Assembly: GCF_000261365.1 (NCBI RefSeq)
Contig: NZ_AJVC01000003.1
Location: forward strand, 62,001 to 126,000
Direction: 5' to 3'
Origin: Herbaspirillum sp. GW103
GTDB lineage: Bacteria; Pseudomonadota; Gammaproteobacteria; Burkholderiales; Burkholderiaceae_D
DNA: 64,000 bases
In this document: piece after piece, positions 7,407 through 18,238 of the stretch
How the letters are laid out: the number at the start of each line of letters is the position of its first letter
How positions within the stretch are numbered: the first letter of the stretch is position 1
Notes under the pieces: model-generated
What the model was told of the DNA's origin: nothing
The model's database searches: none
What the model saw: the letters and a program-made list of their open reading frames with translations, nothing else
Position numbers and translations under genes: made by a program

Positions 7407-9706
7407 TTGCGCAGGAACTCGAAGTCAGTTTGCACATGGCCTTTGTCGAAGCCAGACAATCCCGTCATGAATTCATTACCGTGGAACACTTGCTGCTGGC
7501 GCTGCTGGATAATCCCTCCGCCGCAGAAGTGCTGCGCGCCTGCTCGGTGAACATTGACGATCTGCGCAAGACGCTGACCAATTTCATCACCGACAACACG
7601 CCCACGGTGCCCGGCACCAATGAGGTGGATACCCAGCCCACGCTGGGCTTCCAGCGCGTGATCCAGCGCGCCATCATGCACGTGCAGTCGGCTTCCAACG
7701 GCAAGAAGGAAGTCACCGGCGCCAACGTGCTGGTGGCCATCTTCGGCGAGAAGGATTCGCACGCGGTCTACTACCTGCACCAGCAGGGTGTGACGCGTCT
7801 GGACGTGGTCAACTTCATCTCGCACGGCGTGCGCAAGGATCAGCAGGCCGACCCGCAGAAGGCCCCGGAAGGCGCGGAAGACGTGCAGGCCGAAGGCCAG
7901 CAGAAGGAAAGCCCGCTGGATCAGTTCACCCAGAACCTGAACAAGGCCGCCGCCGAAGGCAAGATCGATCCGCTGATCGGTCGCGAGTCCGAAGTCGAGC
8001 GCGTCATCCAAACGCTCTGCCGCCGCCGCAAGAACAATCCGCTGCTGGTGGGCGAAGCCGGCGTGGGCAAGACCGCCATCGCCGAAGGCCTGGCCTGGCG
8101 CGTGACGCAAGGCGACGTGCCCGAGATCCTCAAGAATGCCGTGGTCTATTCGCTGGACATGGGCGCGCTGCTGGCCGGTACCAAGTACCGCGGTGACTTC
8201 GAGCAGCGCCTCAAGGCCGTGTTGAAGCAATTGAAGGACAGCCCCAACGGCATCCTCTTCATCGATGAAATCCATACCATCATCGGTGCGGGTTCGGCTT
8301 CGGGTGGCACGCTGGATGCGTCCAACCTGTTGAAGCCGGCGCTCTCGAGCGGTCAGTTGAAGTGCATCGGCGCGACCACCTATACCGAATTCCGTGGCGT
8401 CTTCGAGAAGGACCACGCGCTGTCGCGTCGCTTCCAGAAGATCGATGTGAACGAACCGACCGTGGAGCAGACCGTGCAGATCCTGCGCGGCCTGAAGTCC
8501 AAGTTCGAGGAACACCACGGTGTGAAGTATTCTGCTTCGGCGCTGACCTCGGCAGCAGAACTGGCGGCACGCTTCATCAATGACCGTCACCTGCCTGACA
8601 AGGCCATCGACGTGATCGACGAAGCCGGTGCCGCCCAGCGCATCCTGCCCAAGTCCAAGCAGAAGAAGACCATTGGCAAGCCGGAAATCGAGGAAATCAT
8701 TTCCAAGATCGCCCGCATCCCGCCGCAGTCGGTCAACCAGGACGACCGCGCCAAGCTGCAGACCATCGAGCGTGATCTGAAGAACGTGGTGTTCGGCCAG
8801 GACCCGGCCATCGAAGCACTGGCCTCGGCCATCAAGATGGCACGTGCCGGCCTGGGCAAGACTGACAAGCCGATCGGCTCCTTCCTGTTCTCCGGCCCGA
8901 CCGGCGTGGGCAAGACCGAAGTGGCCAAGCAGCTGGCCTTCATCCTCGGTATCGAGCTGGTGCGTTTCGACATGTCGGAGTACATGGAACGTCACGCCGT
9001 GAGCCGCCTGATCGGCGCGCCCCCGGGCTATGTCGGTTTCGACCAGGGCGGTCTCCTGACCGAAGCCGTCAACAAGAAGCCGCATGCCGTGCTGTTGCTC
9101 GATGAAATCGAGAAGGCACACCCCGACATCTTCAACATCCTGTTGCAGGTGATGGACCATGGCACGCTGACCGACAACAACGGCCGCAAGACCGACTTCC
9201 GCAACGTGATCATCATCATGACCACCAATGCGGGGGCCGAGAGCCTGCAGAAGCGCACCATCGGCTTTACCGAGAAGAAGGAAGCCGGCGACGAAATGGC
9301 GGACATCAAGCGCATGTTCACCCCGGAGTTCCGCAACCGTCTGGATGCCATCATCAGCTTCCGCCCGCTGGACGAGGAAATCATCCTGCGCGTGGTCGAC
9401 AAGTTCCTCATGCAGCTGGAAGAGCAGCTGCACGAGAAGAAGGTGGAAGCCGTCTTCTCCGACAGCCTGCGCAAGTTCCTGGGCAAGAAGGGCTTCGATC
9501 CGCTGATGGGTGCACGTCCGATGTCGCGCCTGATCCAGGACCTGATCCGCAAGGCGCTGGCCGACGAACTGCTGTTCGGCAAGCTGGTCAGCGGTGGCCG
9601 TGTGACGGTGGAGATGGACGACAAGGATCAGATCAAGCTGGACTTCCCCGAAGGCGACGATTCGTCTCCGCCGGAAGAACCGCAAGAGAAGCTCGAAGTC
9701 GAATAA
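7403..9706 (+). CDS. clpA: ATP-dependent Clp protease ATP-binding subunit ClpA
   Basis: A 767-residue AAA+ unfoldase partnering with ClpP. Domains in order: a Clp-N repeat domain (1-145) that docks ClpS, AAA1 with Walker A GEAGVGKT (217-224), and AAA2 with Walker A GPTGVGKT near residue 500. In AAA2 the loop RTIGFTEKK carries the tripeptide that engages ClpP. The start is the ATG at 7403, preceded by GGAGGAA and overlapping the clpS stop; the upstream in-frame extension to 7301 lies inside clpS. A terminator follows at 9729. Confidence 0.98.
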   Translation: MIAQELEVSLHMAFVEARQSRHEFITVEHLLLALLDNPSAAEVLRACSVNIDDLRKTLTNFITDNTPTVPGTNEVDTQPTLGFQRVIQRAIMHVQSASNGKKEVTGANVLVAIFGEKDSHAVYYLHQQGVTRLDVVNFISHGVRKDQQADPQKAPEGAEDVQAEGQQKESPLDQFTQNLNKAAAEGKIDPLIGRESEVERVIQTLCRRRKNNPLLVGEAGVGKTAIAEGLAWRVTQGDVPEILKNAVVYSLDMGALLAGTKYRGDFEQRLKAVLKQLKDSPNGILFIDEIHTIIGAGSASGGTLDASNLLKPALSSGQLKCIGATTYTEFRGVFEKDHALSRRFQKIDVNEPTVEQTVQILRGLKSKFEEHHGVKYSASALTSAAELAARFINDRHLPDKAIDVIDEAGAAQRILPKSKQKKTIGKPEIEEIISKIARIPPQSVNQDDRAKLQTIERDLKNVVFGQDPAIEALASAIKMARAGLGKTDKPIGSFLFSGPTGVGKTEVAKQLAFILGIELVRFDMSEYMERHAVSRLIGAPPGYVGFDQGGLLTEAVNKKPHAVLLLDEIEKAHPDIFNILLQVMDHGTLTDNNGRKTDFRNVIIIMTTNAGAESLQKRTIGFTEKKEAGDEMADIKRMFTPEFRNRLDAIISFRPLDEEIILRVVDKFLMQLEEQLHEKKVEAVFSDSLRKFLGKKGFDPLMGARPMSRLIQDLIRKALADELLFGKLVSGGRVTVEMDDKDQIKLDFPEGDDSSPPEEPQEKLEVE

Positions 9707-9728
9707 GCCACATCAGGCAAGCCATCAA

Positions 9729-9761
9729 GGCCACGTCGGGAAACCGGCGTGGCCTTTGTTT
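9729..9761 (+). terminator. Intrinsic terminator of clpSA
   Basis: GGCCACG, ten-base-plus loop, CGTGGCC then TTTGTTTT, 23 bases after the clpA stop. Confidence 0.8.
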
Positions 9762-9790
9762 TGCAGAGGGCTTCATTTTCGAGAAGCAAA

Positions 9791-9819
9791 CAAAAACGGC
9801 GCGGTCTTCACCGCGCCGT
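9791..9819 (-). terminator. Intrinsic terminator ending the ribF-ileS-lspA-coaBC-dut-M48 operon
   Basis: Minus-strand ACGGCGCGG, loop TGAAGA, CCGCGCCGT followed by TTTTG. Confidence 0.8.
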
Positions 9820-9849
9820 CTTCACTTCAAATACTTCATATCACCATTT

Positions 9850-10953
9850 TTACGGCACCACCGGCTTGCCCGCCTCCTGCTTGGCCTTGACGATCTGCGT
9901 GACCTTTTCGATCATCGCCAGGCGATAGGTCGTAGAGGGATGCAGCGCCGTATAGCCATTGGGCACGCTGGCCGGAACCTGGTCAGCCAGGCGCTTCCAG
10001 AAGGCCGGCACGTTGTCGATGTTGTAGCCGGCGCGCGCCAGCAGGTACAGCGAGAGCGTATCGGCCGCGGCATCCAGATCCTGCGGATAGACGCGGATGC
10101 CGGCCGTGCCGACAGTCATGGTCGGGTCAGGATGCGGCAGCAGCAGGTTGTCGATCACTTCGGCGATGGTCGAGACCATGCGCTGGCGGATGGCGTGACC
10201 GAGGATGTTGTGCGCCATTTCCTTGGCGATCAGGTAGGCCAGTTCATCATCGGACTGGGTGAACCTGAGCATGCCGCGCGTGATGAGCACGCGGCGGCCA
10301 TCAGCGTAGGTGTTGACGTTGTCGGCATTGCCCAGCTCGATGCTGAAGGCGCAGGCGTAGGTCAGCGGGACGCTGACGATGCTGTTCTGGCCATTGCGCT
10401 GGATGCCCAGTGCAATGGGCGCCTTCTTGACCACCAGCGGGCTGAGCAGCACGGCCGCCTGGCGTTCGGCATCCGTGCCTTGCGGCATGGGCTTGCCAGC
10501 CACCGAGATCAGTACGTCGCCACGCTGGATGCCAGCCTGCTCGGCGCCGCTGCCGGGCAGCACGCCGGTCACCTGGAGGCGGTCGTCATAGCCCAGGCTG
10601 CGTGCGGTATCGGCAAATTCGATGGGGAAGGAGTACTTGTTCTTGGCCGTGAAACCCAGCAGATTGCGGGAATTTCCCCGGCACAGCTGGGCGTTGCTGG
10701 TCAGCAGCGGCGCTGCCACGCGGTAGAGCCGGTCCTGCTGCGCGATCAGTTCGCGCAATTGCTGCTGCTGGGGATTGTCGGCTACCGGGCGCGGCGCCTG
10801 GGTGGTCGTGGTGGCCGGCTTGGACGGTGTGTCCGTCACCGGACCCGGTTCCTGGGTGGCACAGGCGGCCAGCAAGGCCAGCGGTGCCAGGACGGCAAGG
10901 GTTTTCAGTTTCTGCCACTGCGGCAGGGGGGATACGAGCATGCGGTTCTCCAT
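9850..10953 (-). CDS. M48-fold lipoprotein with PDZ domain, zinc site degenerate
   Basis: A 367-residue protein. Residues 1-31 are a lipoprotein signal (LALLAAC, Cys31 lipidated). A Pro/Thr linker follows, then a PDZ domain at about 120-195 (GVLPGSGAEQAGIQRGDVLISVAGKP in part) inserted before an M48-peptidase-like domain (205-360). The position of the HExxH zinc motif reads KEMAH (Lys244-His248), and the ExxAD glutamate is Asp294 (DAAAD). Two of three expected zinc ligands are therefore changed, suggesting a non-catalytic chaperone-like relative. The ATG at 10953 overlaps the dut stop (TGATG). The ATG at 10941 has a better ribosome-binding site (GGAG) and may be used. Confidence 0.8.
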   Translation of the reverse strand: MENRMLVSPLPQWQKLKTLAVLAPLALLAACATQEPGPVTDTPSKPATTTTQAPRPVADNPQQQQLRELIAQQDRLYRVAAPLLTSNAQLCRGNSRNLLGFTAKNKYSFPIEFADTARSLGYDDRLQVTGVLPGSGAEQAGIQRGDVLISVAGKPMPQGTDAERQAAVLLSPLVVKKAPIALGIQRNGQNSIVSVPLTYACAFSIELGNADNVNTYADGRRVLITRGMLRFTQSDDELAYLIAKEMAHNILGHAIRQRMVSTIAEVIDNLLLPHPDPTMTVGTAGIRVYPQDLDAAADTLSLYLLARAGYNIDNVPAFWKRLADQVPASVPNGYTALHPSTTYRLAMIEKVTQIVKAKQEAGKPVVP

Positions 10954-11402
10954 CAGTGTTTGCCTGTGCTGCCGAAACCACCGGCGCCGCGTTGGCTGCT
11001 GTCGAATTCATCTACCACATTGAAGCCGACCTGCAGTACCGGCACGATCACCAGCTGCGCCAGGCGTTCCATGGGGTTTAGGACAAACTCGGTACTGCCG
11101 CGGTTCCATGTCGAGATCATCAACTGCCCCTGATAATCCGAATCGATCAGTCCGACCAGGTTGCCCAGCACGATGCCATGCTTGTGGCCCATGCCGCTGC
11201 GCGGCAGGATCACGGCGGCATAGTTCGGATCGGCCAGGTGGATCGCCAGGCCGGTGGGGATCAGATGGGTGGAACCCGGCGCCAGCGTCAGCGGCGCATC
11301 GATGCAGGCCCGCAGGTCCAGGCCGGCGCTGCCGGGGGTGGCGTAAGCGGGTAACTGGTCTTTCATGCGGGGGTCGAGGATCTTGATGTCGATGGTCTTC
11401 AT
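10953..11402 (-). CDS. dut: dUTP diphosphatase
   Basis: A 149-residue trimeric dUTPase hydrolysing dUTP to dUMP and PPi, which keeps uracil out of DNA and feeds dTMP synthesis. Conserved motifs are present: [10 protein letters not shown] (1), [10 protein letters not shown] (2), GLIDSDYQG (3, with the catalytic Asp), MERLAQLV (4) and [12 protein letters not shown] (5). The ATG at 11402 gives [12 protein letters not shown], the standard start. The longer frame to 11471 is not family-like. It lies between coaBC and the M48 lipoprotein in one operon; a coaBC-dut pairing is common in proteobacteria. Confidence 0.97.
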   Translation of the reverse strand: MKTIDIKILDPRMKDQLPAYATPGSAGLDLRACIDAPLTLAPGSTHLIPTGLAIHLADPNYAAVILPRSGMGHKHGIVLGNLVGLIDSDYQGQLMISTWNRGSTEFVLNPMERLAQLVIVPVLQVGFNVVDEFDSSQRGAGGFGSTGKH

Positions 11403-11473
11403 GAGGCGTAATCGGATTCCAAAAAACAAAAGCGTACAAAAGACACGGCCCGCAAGACGCGGGCCGTGCACCG

Positions 11474-12670
11474 TCAGGCCGCCATGCGGCGCGCAATCTC
11501 GCGCACCAGCTGGCGGGCCAGGGTCTGCTTGTCCGCACGCGGCAGGGCGCTGTGGCCCTGGGCGTCGAACAGCATGAGAGCATTGTCATCCCGACCAAAG
11601 GTCTGGTGACCGATGTTGCCGACCAAGAGCGGAATGTTCTTGCGAATCCGCTTGGCCGCGCCATATTGCTCCAGATTCTCCGACTCGGCGGCAAAACCGA
11701 CGCAATACGGGCGCTGGGGCAGGGCGGCCACACTGGCCAGGATGTCAGGATTCTGGACGAACTCCAGCTGCGGCGTATCGTTTTCGTCCTGTTTCTTCAG
11801 TTTCTGGTCGCTGGCATTGGCCACGCGCCAGTCAGCGACGGCCGCAACCGCCACGAACAAGTCTTTTTCCTTCACATTGCCCAAAACCGCCTCATACATC
11901 TGCCGCGCCGTCTGCACGTCCACCCGGTGCACGCCAAAAGGCGTCTGCAGCGCCGTCGGGCCCGACACCAGGGTGACATCGGCCCCGGCTTCGCGGGCGG
12001 CGCGGGCGATGGCATAACCCATCTTGCCGGAGGACAGATTGGTGATGCCGCGCACGGGGTCGATCGGCTCGAAGGTCGGCCCGGCCGTCAGCAGCACGCG
12101 GCGACCGGCCAGCACCTTGGGCTGGAAGGCGGCGACGATCTCTTCCAGCAGTTGCGCCGGCTCCAGCATGCGGCCTTCGCCGACCTCACCGCAGGCTTGC
12201 GCACCGGCGTCCGGCCCCAGCAGGAGGATGCCGTCCTCGCGGATCTGACGCACATTGCGCTGGGTGGCCGGGTTCTGCCACATTTCCACATTCATGGCCG
12301 GGGCCACCATCAGCGGTACCCGGGCCGGACGGGCCACGCACAGGGTCGAGAGCAGGTCGTCGCAATGCCCGTGGGCCAGCTTGGCGATGAAATCGGTGGA
12401 GCAGGGCACGATCACCACCGCATCGGCGTCGCGCGTGAGATTGATGTGCGGCATGTTGTTGTCCATGCGCGCATCCCACTGGTCGGTGTAGACCGGGTTG
12501 CCGGTCAGGGCCTGCATGGTGACGGCGGTCATGAAGTGCGTGGCCGCCTCGGTCATGACCACGTGCACGGCGGCGCCGGCGCGACCCAGTTCGCGCGCCA
12601 GCATGGCGGCCTTGTAGCAGGCCACGCCGCCGGTGAGGCCCAGTACGATTTTCTTGCCAGCCAGATCCAT
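11474..12670 (-). CDS. coaBC: Bifunctional phosphopantothenoylcysteine decarboxylase / phosphopantothenate-cysteine ligase
   Basis: A 398-residue CoA biosynthesis enzyme. The N-terminal flavoprotein CoaC domain (1-185) shows GGVACYK, the active-site His in PHINL (His75), APAMN (123-127) and the flexible-flap Cys160 in [10 protein letters not shown]. The C-terminal CoaB domain (190-398) shows [13 protein letters not shown] and SSGKMGYA, the CTP and substrate binding elements. It converts 4'-phosphopantothenate plus Cys to 4'-phosphopantetheine in two steps. It lies downstream of lspA. Confidence 0.97.
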   Translation of the reverse strand: MDLAGKKIVLGLTGGVACYKAAMLARELGRAGAAVHVVMTEAATHFMTAVTMQALTGNPVYTDQWDARMDNNMPHINLTRDADAVVIVPCSTDFIAKLAHGHCDDLLSTLCVARPARVPLMVAPAMNVEMWQNPATQRNVRQIREDGILLLGPDAGAQACGEVGEGRMLEPAQLLEEIVAAFQPKVLAGRRVLLTAGPTFEPIDPVRGITNLSSGKMGYAIARAAREAGADVTLVSGPTALQTPFGVHRVDVQTARQMYEAVLGNVKEKDLFVAVAAVADWRVANASDQKLKKQDENDTPQLEFVQNPDILASVAALPQRPYCVGFAAESENLEQYGAAKRIRKNIPLLVGNIGHQTFGRDDNALMLFDAQGHSALPRADKQTLARQLVREIARRMAA

Positions 12671-12732
12671 TGTTTGCTCCCGGAATGCGGCGTACCGCAG
12701 GCGTGTTCAGACGTGCGAACGGGCGGACTTGC

Positions 12733-13248
12733 CTACTTTTTGGAGACGCGGCGCAGTTCGTCCACGACGAACAATACCGCACCCACGCAGATCGCACTAT
12801 CGGCGATGTTGAAGGCCGGCCAGTGCCAGTTGCCGACGTAGACGTCGAGGAAGTCGATCACGTGTCCATAGACCACGCGGTCAAGCACGTTGCCGATGGC
12901 ACCGCCCAGGATCAGCGCCAGCGCCCAGCAGAACATGCGCTGACCGGGATGCTTGCGCAGCAGGTGGATGATGAACACCGCCGCGCCGATGCCGATGGCG
13001 GTGAACAGATAACGCTGCCAGCCACCGCTGGCGGCCAGGAAGCTGAAGGCCGCGCCCTTGTTGTAGACCAGGACCAGGTTGAAGAAACCGGTCACCGGCA
13101 GTGATTCGCCATAGTGGAACAGTTTCAGGATGGTGATCTTGGTGAGCTGGTCCAGCAGCAGCACGATGGTGGCGATGCCCAGCCAGGGCAGCAGCCCTTG
13201 GAGGGTGGACGAAGAACCGGAAGAGGAGGAGCGCTTTTTGGTTGCCAT
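12733..13248 (-). CDS. lspA: Lipoprotein signal peptidase (signal peptidase II)
   Basis: A 171-residue inner-membrane aspartyl protease that cleaves prolipoproteins before the lipidated Cys. It has four hydrophobic segments. The catalytic aspartates sit in [15 protein letters not shown] (Asp123) and [12 protein letters not shown] (Asp150). The N-terminal 16 residues (Lys/Ser-rich) are a short extension compared with E. coli. It follows ileS, the conserved ribF-ileS-lspA order. Several lipoproteins in this window (9850, 34991) are potential substrates. Confidence 0.96.
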   Translation of the reverse strand: MATKKRSSSSGSSSTLQGLLPWLGIATIVLLLDQLTKITILKLFHYGESLPVTGFFNLVLVYNKGAAFSFLAASGGWQRYLFTAIGIGAAVFIIHLLRKHPGQRMFCWALALILGGAIGNVLDRVVYGHVIDFLDVYVGNWHWPAFNIADSAICVGAVLFVVDELRRVSKK

Positions 13249-13322
13249 GGATGTTCTTGTTGGAGTGGGCGGTCCGCCGCCGCAGAAGGCAGCGGGCCGC
13301 TAGCAAGGCCGTCCCGCCCGGA

Positions 13323-16217
13323 TCAGGCGAAGCGGCGCTGTTCGCCCTGGCCGAACAGGTTGCTGTAGCAGCGACCGCACAGGCCCGGATGATCGGCATG
13401 AGACCCGACATCGGCGCGATAGTGCCAGCAACGCTCACATTTCTGATGCGTCGAGGGCGTGACCACTACGGCTTCCTCTTCCACCGTCGCTACCGGGGTG
13501 ACGCGGGCAGCCGAGGTGATGAGCACGAACTTGAGGTCATCGCCCAGGCTTTCCAGCAGGGCCGCCTTCTCGCCGGCGACCTTCAGTTCCACCTCGGCCT
13601 GCAGGGAAGAACCGATGCTGCCGGCGATACGCACTTCTTCCAGCTGCTTGGTGACGGCTGCGCGCACTTCATGCAGCACCGCGAACTTGGACAGCAGGGC
13701 CGCACTATCTGCCACTTCCGGCAGGGCGTAGTAGACCTGCGAGAAGATGGTTTCACCGCTGGCCTCGAAGGCATCCTTGCCGGCGAAGAAGCGCCAGGCT
13801 TCTTCGGCCGTGAAGGACAGGATCGGTGCCATCAGGCGCAAGAGCGACTGCGTGATGTGCCACACCGCGGTCTGGGCCGAGCGGCGTGCGGCCGACTCCA
13901 CGCCGCTGGTGTAGAGGCGGTCCTTGAGGATGTCCAGGTAGAAGCCGCCCAGGTCTTCCGAGCAGTACATCTGCAGCTTGGCCACCACCGGGTGGAATTC
14001 GTAGGTCTCGAAGTGCGCCAGCACCTCCGCTTGCAGGCGTGCCATGTTGGCGATGGCATAGCGGTCGATTTCCAGCATCTCCGCCACCGGCACGGCGTGC
14101 TGCGCCGGATCGAAGTCGGCAGTGTTGGCCAGCAGGAAGCGCAGGGTGTTGCGGATGCGACGGTAGGCTTCCACCACGCGTTTCAAGATTTCGTCCGAGA
14201 TCGACAGCTCGCCCGAGTAATCGGTCGAGGCTACCCACAGGCGCAGGATTTCCGCGCCCAGCGAGTCCGAGACCTTCTGCGGGGCCACCACGTTGCCCTT
14301 GGACTTGGACATCTTCTTGCCTTCGCCATCGACCACGAAGCCGTGCGTGAGCAGGGCCTTGTAGGGCGCGCGGCCATTCAACATCGAGGAAGTCAAGAGC
14401 GACGAGTGGAACCAGCCACGATGCTGGTCCGAACCTTCCAGGTAGAGGTCGGCCGGGAACTGCGACTGCTGTGCGTGCGAGCCGCGCAGCACGGTCTGGT
14501 GGGTGGTGCCGGAATCGAACCAGACGTCCAGCGTGTCGCGGTTCTTGAGGTAGTGCTCGGCGTCTTCACCCAGCAATTCCTTGGGGTCCAGTGCCTGCCA
14601 GGCTTCGATGCCGCTCTTCTCGATGCGCTGGGCGACCTGTTCGATCAGCTCCGGTGTACGCGGATGCAGTTCACCCGTTTCCTTGTGCACGAAGAAGGCC
14701 ATCGGCACGCCCCACTGGCGCTGACGCGACAGCGTCCAGTCCGGACGGTTGGCGATCATGCCATGCAGGCGCGCCTTGCCCCAGCCGGGGAAGAAAGCGG
14801 TGTCCTCGATGCCTTGCAGCGCGGTCTGGCGCAGGCTGGGGCCGCCATCCTTGGGCGTGTTGTCCATGCTGGCGAACCATTGCGAGGTGGCGCGATAGAT
14901 GATGGGAGTCTTGTGGCGCCAGCAGTGCATGTAGCTGTGGTCGAACATGACCAGCTTGAACAGCGAACCCACTTCATCGAGCTTGCCGCAGATGGGCTTG
15001 GAGGCTTCCCAGATGGTCAGGCCGGCAAACAGCGGCAGCCAGGAGGCATAGCGGCCATCGCCCATGACCGGGTTGAGGATGTCGTCATCCTTCATCCCGT
15101 GCGCCTTGCAGGAGACGAAGTCCTCGATACCGTAGGCCGGCGAGGAGTGCACGATGCCGGTGCCGCTGTCGGCCGTCACGTAGTCGCCCAGGAAGACCGG
15201 CGAGAGACGATCGTAGCCGGCATCGGCCTTGGCCAGCGGATGGTGGAAGCGGATCAGCGAGAGTTTCTCGCCGGTGGTGGTGGCGATGATCTGGCCTTCC
15301 AGGCCGAAGCGCTGCAGGCAGGATTCGACCAGGTCCTTGGCCAGGATCAGCAGGGTGGCTTCACCGTTGCGGGTGGTCTGCACCAGCGCGTATTCGAATT
15401 CCGGATGCACGTTCAGCGCCTGGTTGGCCGGGATGGTCCAGGGCGTGGTGGTCCAGATGACGATGTAGCCGTTGCGGGTCGGCAGCTCGGTCAGACCGAA
15501 GGCGGTGGCCACCTTGTCGTGTTCGGCAAACGGGAAGCCGACGTCGATGGCCGGATCGCGCTTGTCCTGGTATTCCACCTCGGCCTCGGCCAGGGCCGAA
15601 CCGCAGTCGAAGCACCAGTTCACGGGCTTCAAGCCGCGATAGACGTAACCCTTCTCCAGGATCTTGCCGAGGGCGCGCAGCTCGTCGGCTTCGTTGGAGA
15701 AGTTCATGGTCTTGTAGGGGTTGTCCCATTCACCCAGCACACCCAGGCGGATGAAGTCGGCCTTCTGGCGCTCGATCTGCTCGCCGGCGTAGGCGCGCGC
15801 CTTGGCCTGCACCTCGGCCACCGGCAGGTTCTTGCCGAACTGCTTTTCGATCTGGATCTCGATGGGCATGCCGTGGCAATCCCAGCCCGGCACGTATTGC
15901 GCGTCGAAGCCGGCCATGTTGCGGGCCTTGACGATCATGTCCTTCAAGATCTTGTTGACGGCGTGACCGATGTGGATGTCGCCGTTGGCATACGGCGGGC
16001 CGTCATGCAGGATGAACTTGGGACGACCGGCCGAGGCCTTGCGGATGCGCTCGTAGACCTTCTTCTCCTGCCATTCCTTGACCCATTGCGGCTCGCGCTT
16101 GGCGAGGTCGCCGCGCATGGGAAAGCCGGTTTCGGTCATGTTGACCGGGTACTTGGAGGGGGCCTTGCCGGCTTTTTCCGGTTTGCCGGGTTTGGCGGAG
16201 GATTCGTTATTGGACAT
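13323..16217 (-). CDS. ileS: Isoleucyl-tRNA synthetase
   Basis: A 964-residue class I synthetase with editing domain. The HIGH motif is at residues 82-85 ([15 protein letters not shown]). The KMSKS loop reads [12 protein letters not shown] around residue 630. A C-terminal zinc knuckle ([10 protein letters not shown] and [10 protein letters not shown]) completes the bacterial type. [18 protein letters not shown] marks the CP1 editing domain. Start codon ATG at 16217. The length is slightly above E. coli IleS because of a Lys/Pro-rich 22-residue N-terminal extension. Confidence 0.98.
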   Translation of the reverse strand: MSNNESSAKPGKPEKAGKAPSKYPVNMTETGFPMRGDLAKREPQWVKEWQEKKVYERIRKASAGRPKFILHDGPPYANGDIHIGHAVNKILKDMIVKARNMAGFDAQYVPGWDCHGMPIEIQIEKQFGKNLPVAEVQAKARAYAGEQIERQKADFIRLGVLGEWDNPYKTMNFSNEADELRALGKILEKGYVYRGLKPVNWCFDCGSALAEAEVEYQDKRDPAIDVGFPFAEHDKVATAFGLTELPTRNGYIVIWTTTPWTIPANQALNVHPEFEYALVQTTRNGEATLLILAKDLVESCLQRFGLEGQIIATTTGEKLSLIRFHHPLAKADAGYDRLSPVFLGDYVTADSGTGIVHSSPAYGIEDFVSCKAHGMKDDDILNPVMGDGRYASWLPLFAGLTIWEASKPICGKLDEVGSLFKLVMFDHSYMHCWRHKTPIIYRATSQWFASMDNTPKDGGPSLRQTALQGIEDTAFFPGWGKARLHGMIANRPDWTLSRQRQWGVPMAFFVHKETGELHPRTPELIEQVAQRIEKSGIEAWQALDPKELLGEDAEHYLKNRDTLDVWFDSGTTHQTVLRGSHAQQSQFPADLYLEGSDQHRGWFHSSLLTSSMLNGRAPYKALLTHGFVVDGEGKKMSKSKGNVVAPQKVSDSLGAEILRLWVASTDYSGELSISDEILKRVVEAYRRIRNTLRFLLANTADFDPAQHAVPVAEMLEIDRYAIANMARLQAEVLAHFETYEFHPVVAKLQMYCSEDLGGFYLDILKDRLYTSGVESAARRSAQTAVWHITQSLLRLMAPILSFTAEEAWRFFAGKDAFEASGETIFSQVYYALPEVADSAALLSKFAVLHEVRAAVTKQLEEVRIAGSIGSSLQAEVELKVAGEKAALLESLGDDLKFVLITSAARVTPVATVEEEAVVVTPSTHQKCERCWHYRADVGSHADHPGLCGRCYSNLFGQGEQRRFA

Positions 16218-16340
16218 GACAGGACTTTCGTTGAATGCAGGTTGATTCAGGAGCCGCGCGCGCCAAGATGCGCGCTGGCGAAATGCTGGATGGGGCGGCT
16301 GGACGGTGGCCGAAGCGGGGCTCCGGCAACCGCCCAGCGA

Positions 16341-17318
16341 TCAAATTCGGTCGGTGGCCGAGACGGCCAAGCCGGCATGTTCACGGAACCAGGCGCGGGC
16401 ATTGTCCACGTCACGGGCGATGGCCGTGGTCAGCGTGGGTAGGTCGACGTACTTTTCCTCGTCGCGCAGCTTCTCGAGGAACTCCACCCGCACCAGCTTG
16501 CCGTAGCAATCGCCCTGGAAATCCAGCAAGTGGGTTTCCAGCAGCACCCGGCCACTGTCGTCCACGGTCGGACGCACGCCCAGGCTGGCCACCGCCGGCA
16601 GCGGCTGCTCGGCCAGTCCATGCACCTGCACCACGAAGATGCCCGAGAGCGCCGGACGCTTGTGGCCCACGCGCATGTTCAGCGTCGGGAAACCGATGGT
16701 GCGGCCCAGCTTCTTGCCATGCACGACCCGGCCGCTGATGGCGTAGGGATGGCCCAGCAACTGCTGCGACAGGGTGAAATCGCCCTCGGCCAGCGCCGCG
16801 CGCACGGCCGAAGAGGAGATGCGTACACCGGCATTGGTCACCGTGGGCAGGGCATGGACCTCGAAGCCATACTGCTTGCCGGCCGCGATCAGGGTGTCGA
16901 GCGTGCCGGCGCGGCGGGCGCCAAAGCAGAAGTCGTCACCGACCATCAGCCAGCGCACGTGCAGGCCCTGGACCAGGATCTTCTCGATGAAATCCTGCGG
17001 GGAGAGGGCCGCGAAATGGCTGCCGAAATGCTCCACCACCACCCGGTCGATGCCGGAGTTGGCCAGGGCTTCGAGCTTGTCACGCAGGTTGGCGATGCGC
17101 GCCGGAGCGCGTTCGGGGGTGCCGGCCAGCTGGGCGAAGAATTCGCGTGGATGCGGTTCGAAGGTCATCACCGCCGCGTCCAGCCCCAGCTTGGCGGCGG
17201 CCTCGCGCACGCGCGCCAAGAGGGCCTGGTGGCCCAGATGCACGCCGTCGAAATTGCCGATGGTCAGCGCGCACGGGGCGCGCGATTCGGCTGTGGGAAG
17301 TCCGCGAAATACCTTCAT
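16341..17318 (-). CDS. ribF: Bifunctional riboflavin kinase / FAD synthetase
   Basis: A 325-residue enzyme making FMN from riboflavin and ATP, then FAD. The N-terminal FAD-synthetase domain (1-185) has the nucleotidyltransferase signature GNFDGVHLGHQALL and FEPHPREFF. The C-terminal riboflavin-kinase domain (186-315) has HGKKLGRTIGFPTLNM and LLETHLLDFQGDCYGK. It is the first gene of the minus-strand operon that continues with ileS 123 bases downstream. Confidence 0.97.
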   Translation of the reverse strand: MKVFRGLPTAESRAPCALTIGNFDGVHLGHQALLARVREAAAKLGLDAAVMTFEPHPREFFAQLAGTPERAPARIANLRDKLEALANSGIDRVVVEHFGSHFAALSPQDFIEKILVQGLHVRWLMVGDDFCFGARRAGTLDTLIAAGKQYGFEVHALPTVTNAGVRISSSAVRAALAEGDFTLSQQLLGHPYAISGRVVHGKKLGRTIGFPTLNMRVGHKRPALSGIFVVQVHGLAEQPLPAVASLGVRPTVDDSGRVLLETHLLDFQGDCYGKLVRVEFLEKLRDEEKYVDLPTLTTAIARDVDNARAWFREHAGLAVSATDRI

Positions 17319-17356
17319 TGAGCCGCTGGAAAGATGCGCTGTTACAAAAGCCTTCC

Positions 17357-17362
17357 ATTATA
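17357..17362 (-). promoter_or_regulatory. -10 element upstream of ribF
   Basis: TATAAT on the minus strand about 40 bases before the ribF ATG. No good -35 lies at 16-18 bases, so the call rests on the -10 alone. Confidence 0.4.
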
Positions 17363-17502
17363 AATGGTTTCGGCGGCTTTCCTTGATTTGGTGGCGGCTC
17401 GGCGCCGATCAAGCGGGCAGAGGCCGCGATCGAGCGCAGTTTTTCATCTTTCCGGCGGGAAAAGTTGGCAATCTTTCATGTGAAGGATTGTTCCAGGCGC
17501 TG

Positions 17503-18204
17503 TCAGCGGGCCAGCGCCGCTTCCGGCTCCTGGAGCTGGCGTGCCTCGGCCAGCATCCAGATGGTGATCTTTCTGACCTCCAGCTTGCTCTGCGTGATGT
17601 GGGCGCGCAGCAGGATCTGCGCTTCGGTGGCGCGGCGCTTGGCGATCAGTTGCAGGATCTTGCCGTGTTCCTCGTAGGTGGCTTCGATGCGCTTTTTCTT
17701 GAGGAAATCCAGGCGCCGCACGATGCGGATCTTTTCGGTGACTTCGGTATGCACCCGTGTCATTTCCACATTGCCGGCCGCGGCCACCAGGTTGGTGTGG
17801 AAGGCCTCGTCCAATTCGGCCACCTTGACGGCATCGGTGTGGCGCGCTTGCGGTTCGGCCAGCCAGATGGCGTTCAACTGCTCCAGTTCGGCGCTCGGAT
17901 CTTGCTGGCTGCAGAGTTTGTCCAGTGCGGCCATTTCCAGCACGATGCGCAGATCGTAGAGATTGTCGAGCCGGTCGAAGTCGATCGGGCAGACCTTCCA
18001 GCCGCGCCGGAAGCCCACTTCCAGATAACCTTCGCGCTGCAGCCGGAACAGCGCATCGCGCAAGGGCGTGCGCGAGACGCCCTGACGCTGGGCCATCTCG
18101 GTCTCGGTGAAATTGTCGCCCGGCAGCAGGCGGAAGCTGAAGATGTCGTCCTTGATCCGGTGATAGACCTGTTCGGCGAGCGGGTTGGCGACGGTGGCGG
18201 TCAT
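17503..18204 (-). CDS. GntR/FCD-family transcriptional regulator of the biuret/allophanate operon
   Basis: A 233-residue regulator. Residues 1-75 form a GntR winged helix (LAEQVYHRIKDDIFSFRL, then TETEMAQRQGVSRTPLRDAL, then LQREGYLEV). The remainder is an all-helical FCD ligand-binding domain (DLRIVLEMAALDKL, FHTNLVAAAGN, EEHGKILQLI) with the usual metal/carboxylate ligands (Asp, His, His). It is the last gene of the 12-gene locus, 34 bases after the AtzH-like gene. It probably senses a pathway intermediate and controls the operon through the dyad at 29402-29427. Its role and target are inferred. Confidence 0.9.
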   Translation of the reverse strand: MTATVANPLAEQVYHRIKDDIFSFRLLPGDNFTETEMAQRQGVSRTPLRDALFRLQREGYLEVGFRRGWKVCPIDFDRLDNLYDLRIVLEMAALDKLCSQQDPSAELEQLNAIWLAEPQARHTDAVKVAELDEAFHTNLVAAAGNVEMTRVHTEVTEKIRIVRRLDFLKKKRIEATYEEHGKILQLIAKRRATEAQILLRAHITQSKLEVRKITIWMLAEARQLQEPEAALAR

Positions 18205-18238
18205 GGTGCGGGCATTCCGGTTCGATGGGGCAGGGGAT

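Noticed and set aside
7280-9685. An 801-residue open frame antisense to clpA
   Set aside because: It mirrors clpA almost end to end, which is a codon-bias shadow in G+C-rich DNA. Its composition (long His/Gln/Leu runs) is not protein-like and clpA is certain.
13242-16442. A 1066-residue plus-strand frame over ileS
   Set aside because: Same antisense shadow effect; ileS on the minus strand has all its catalytic motifs.
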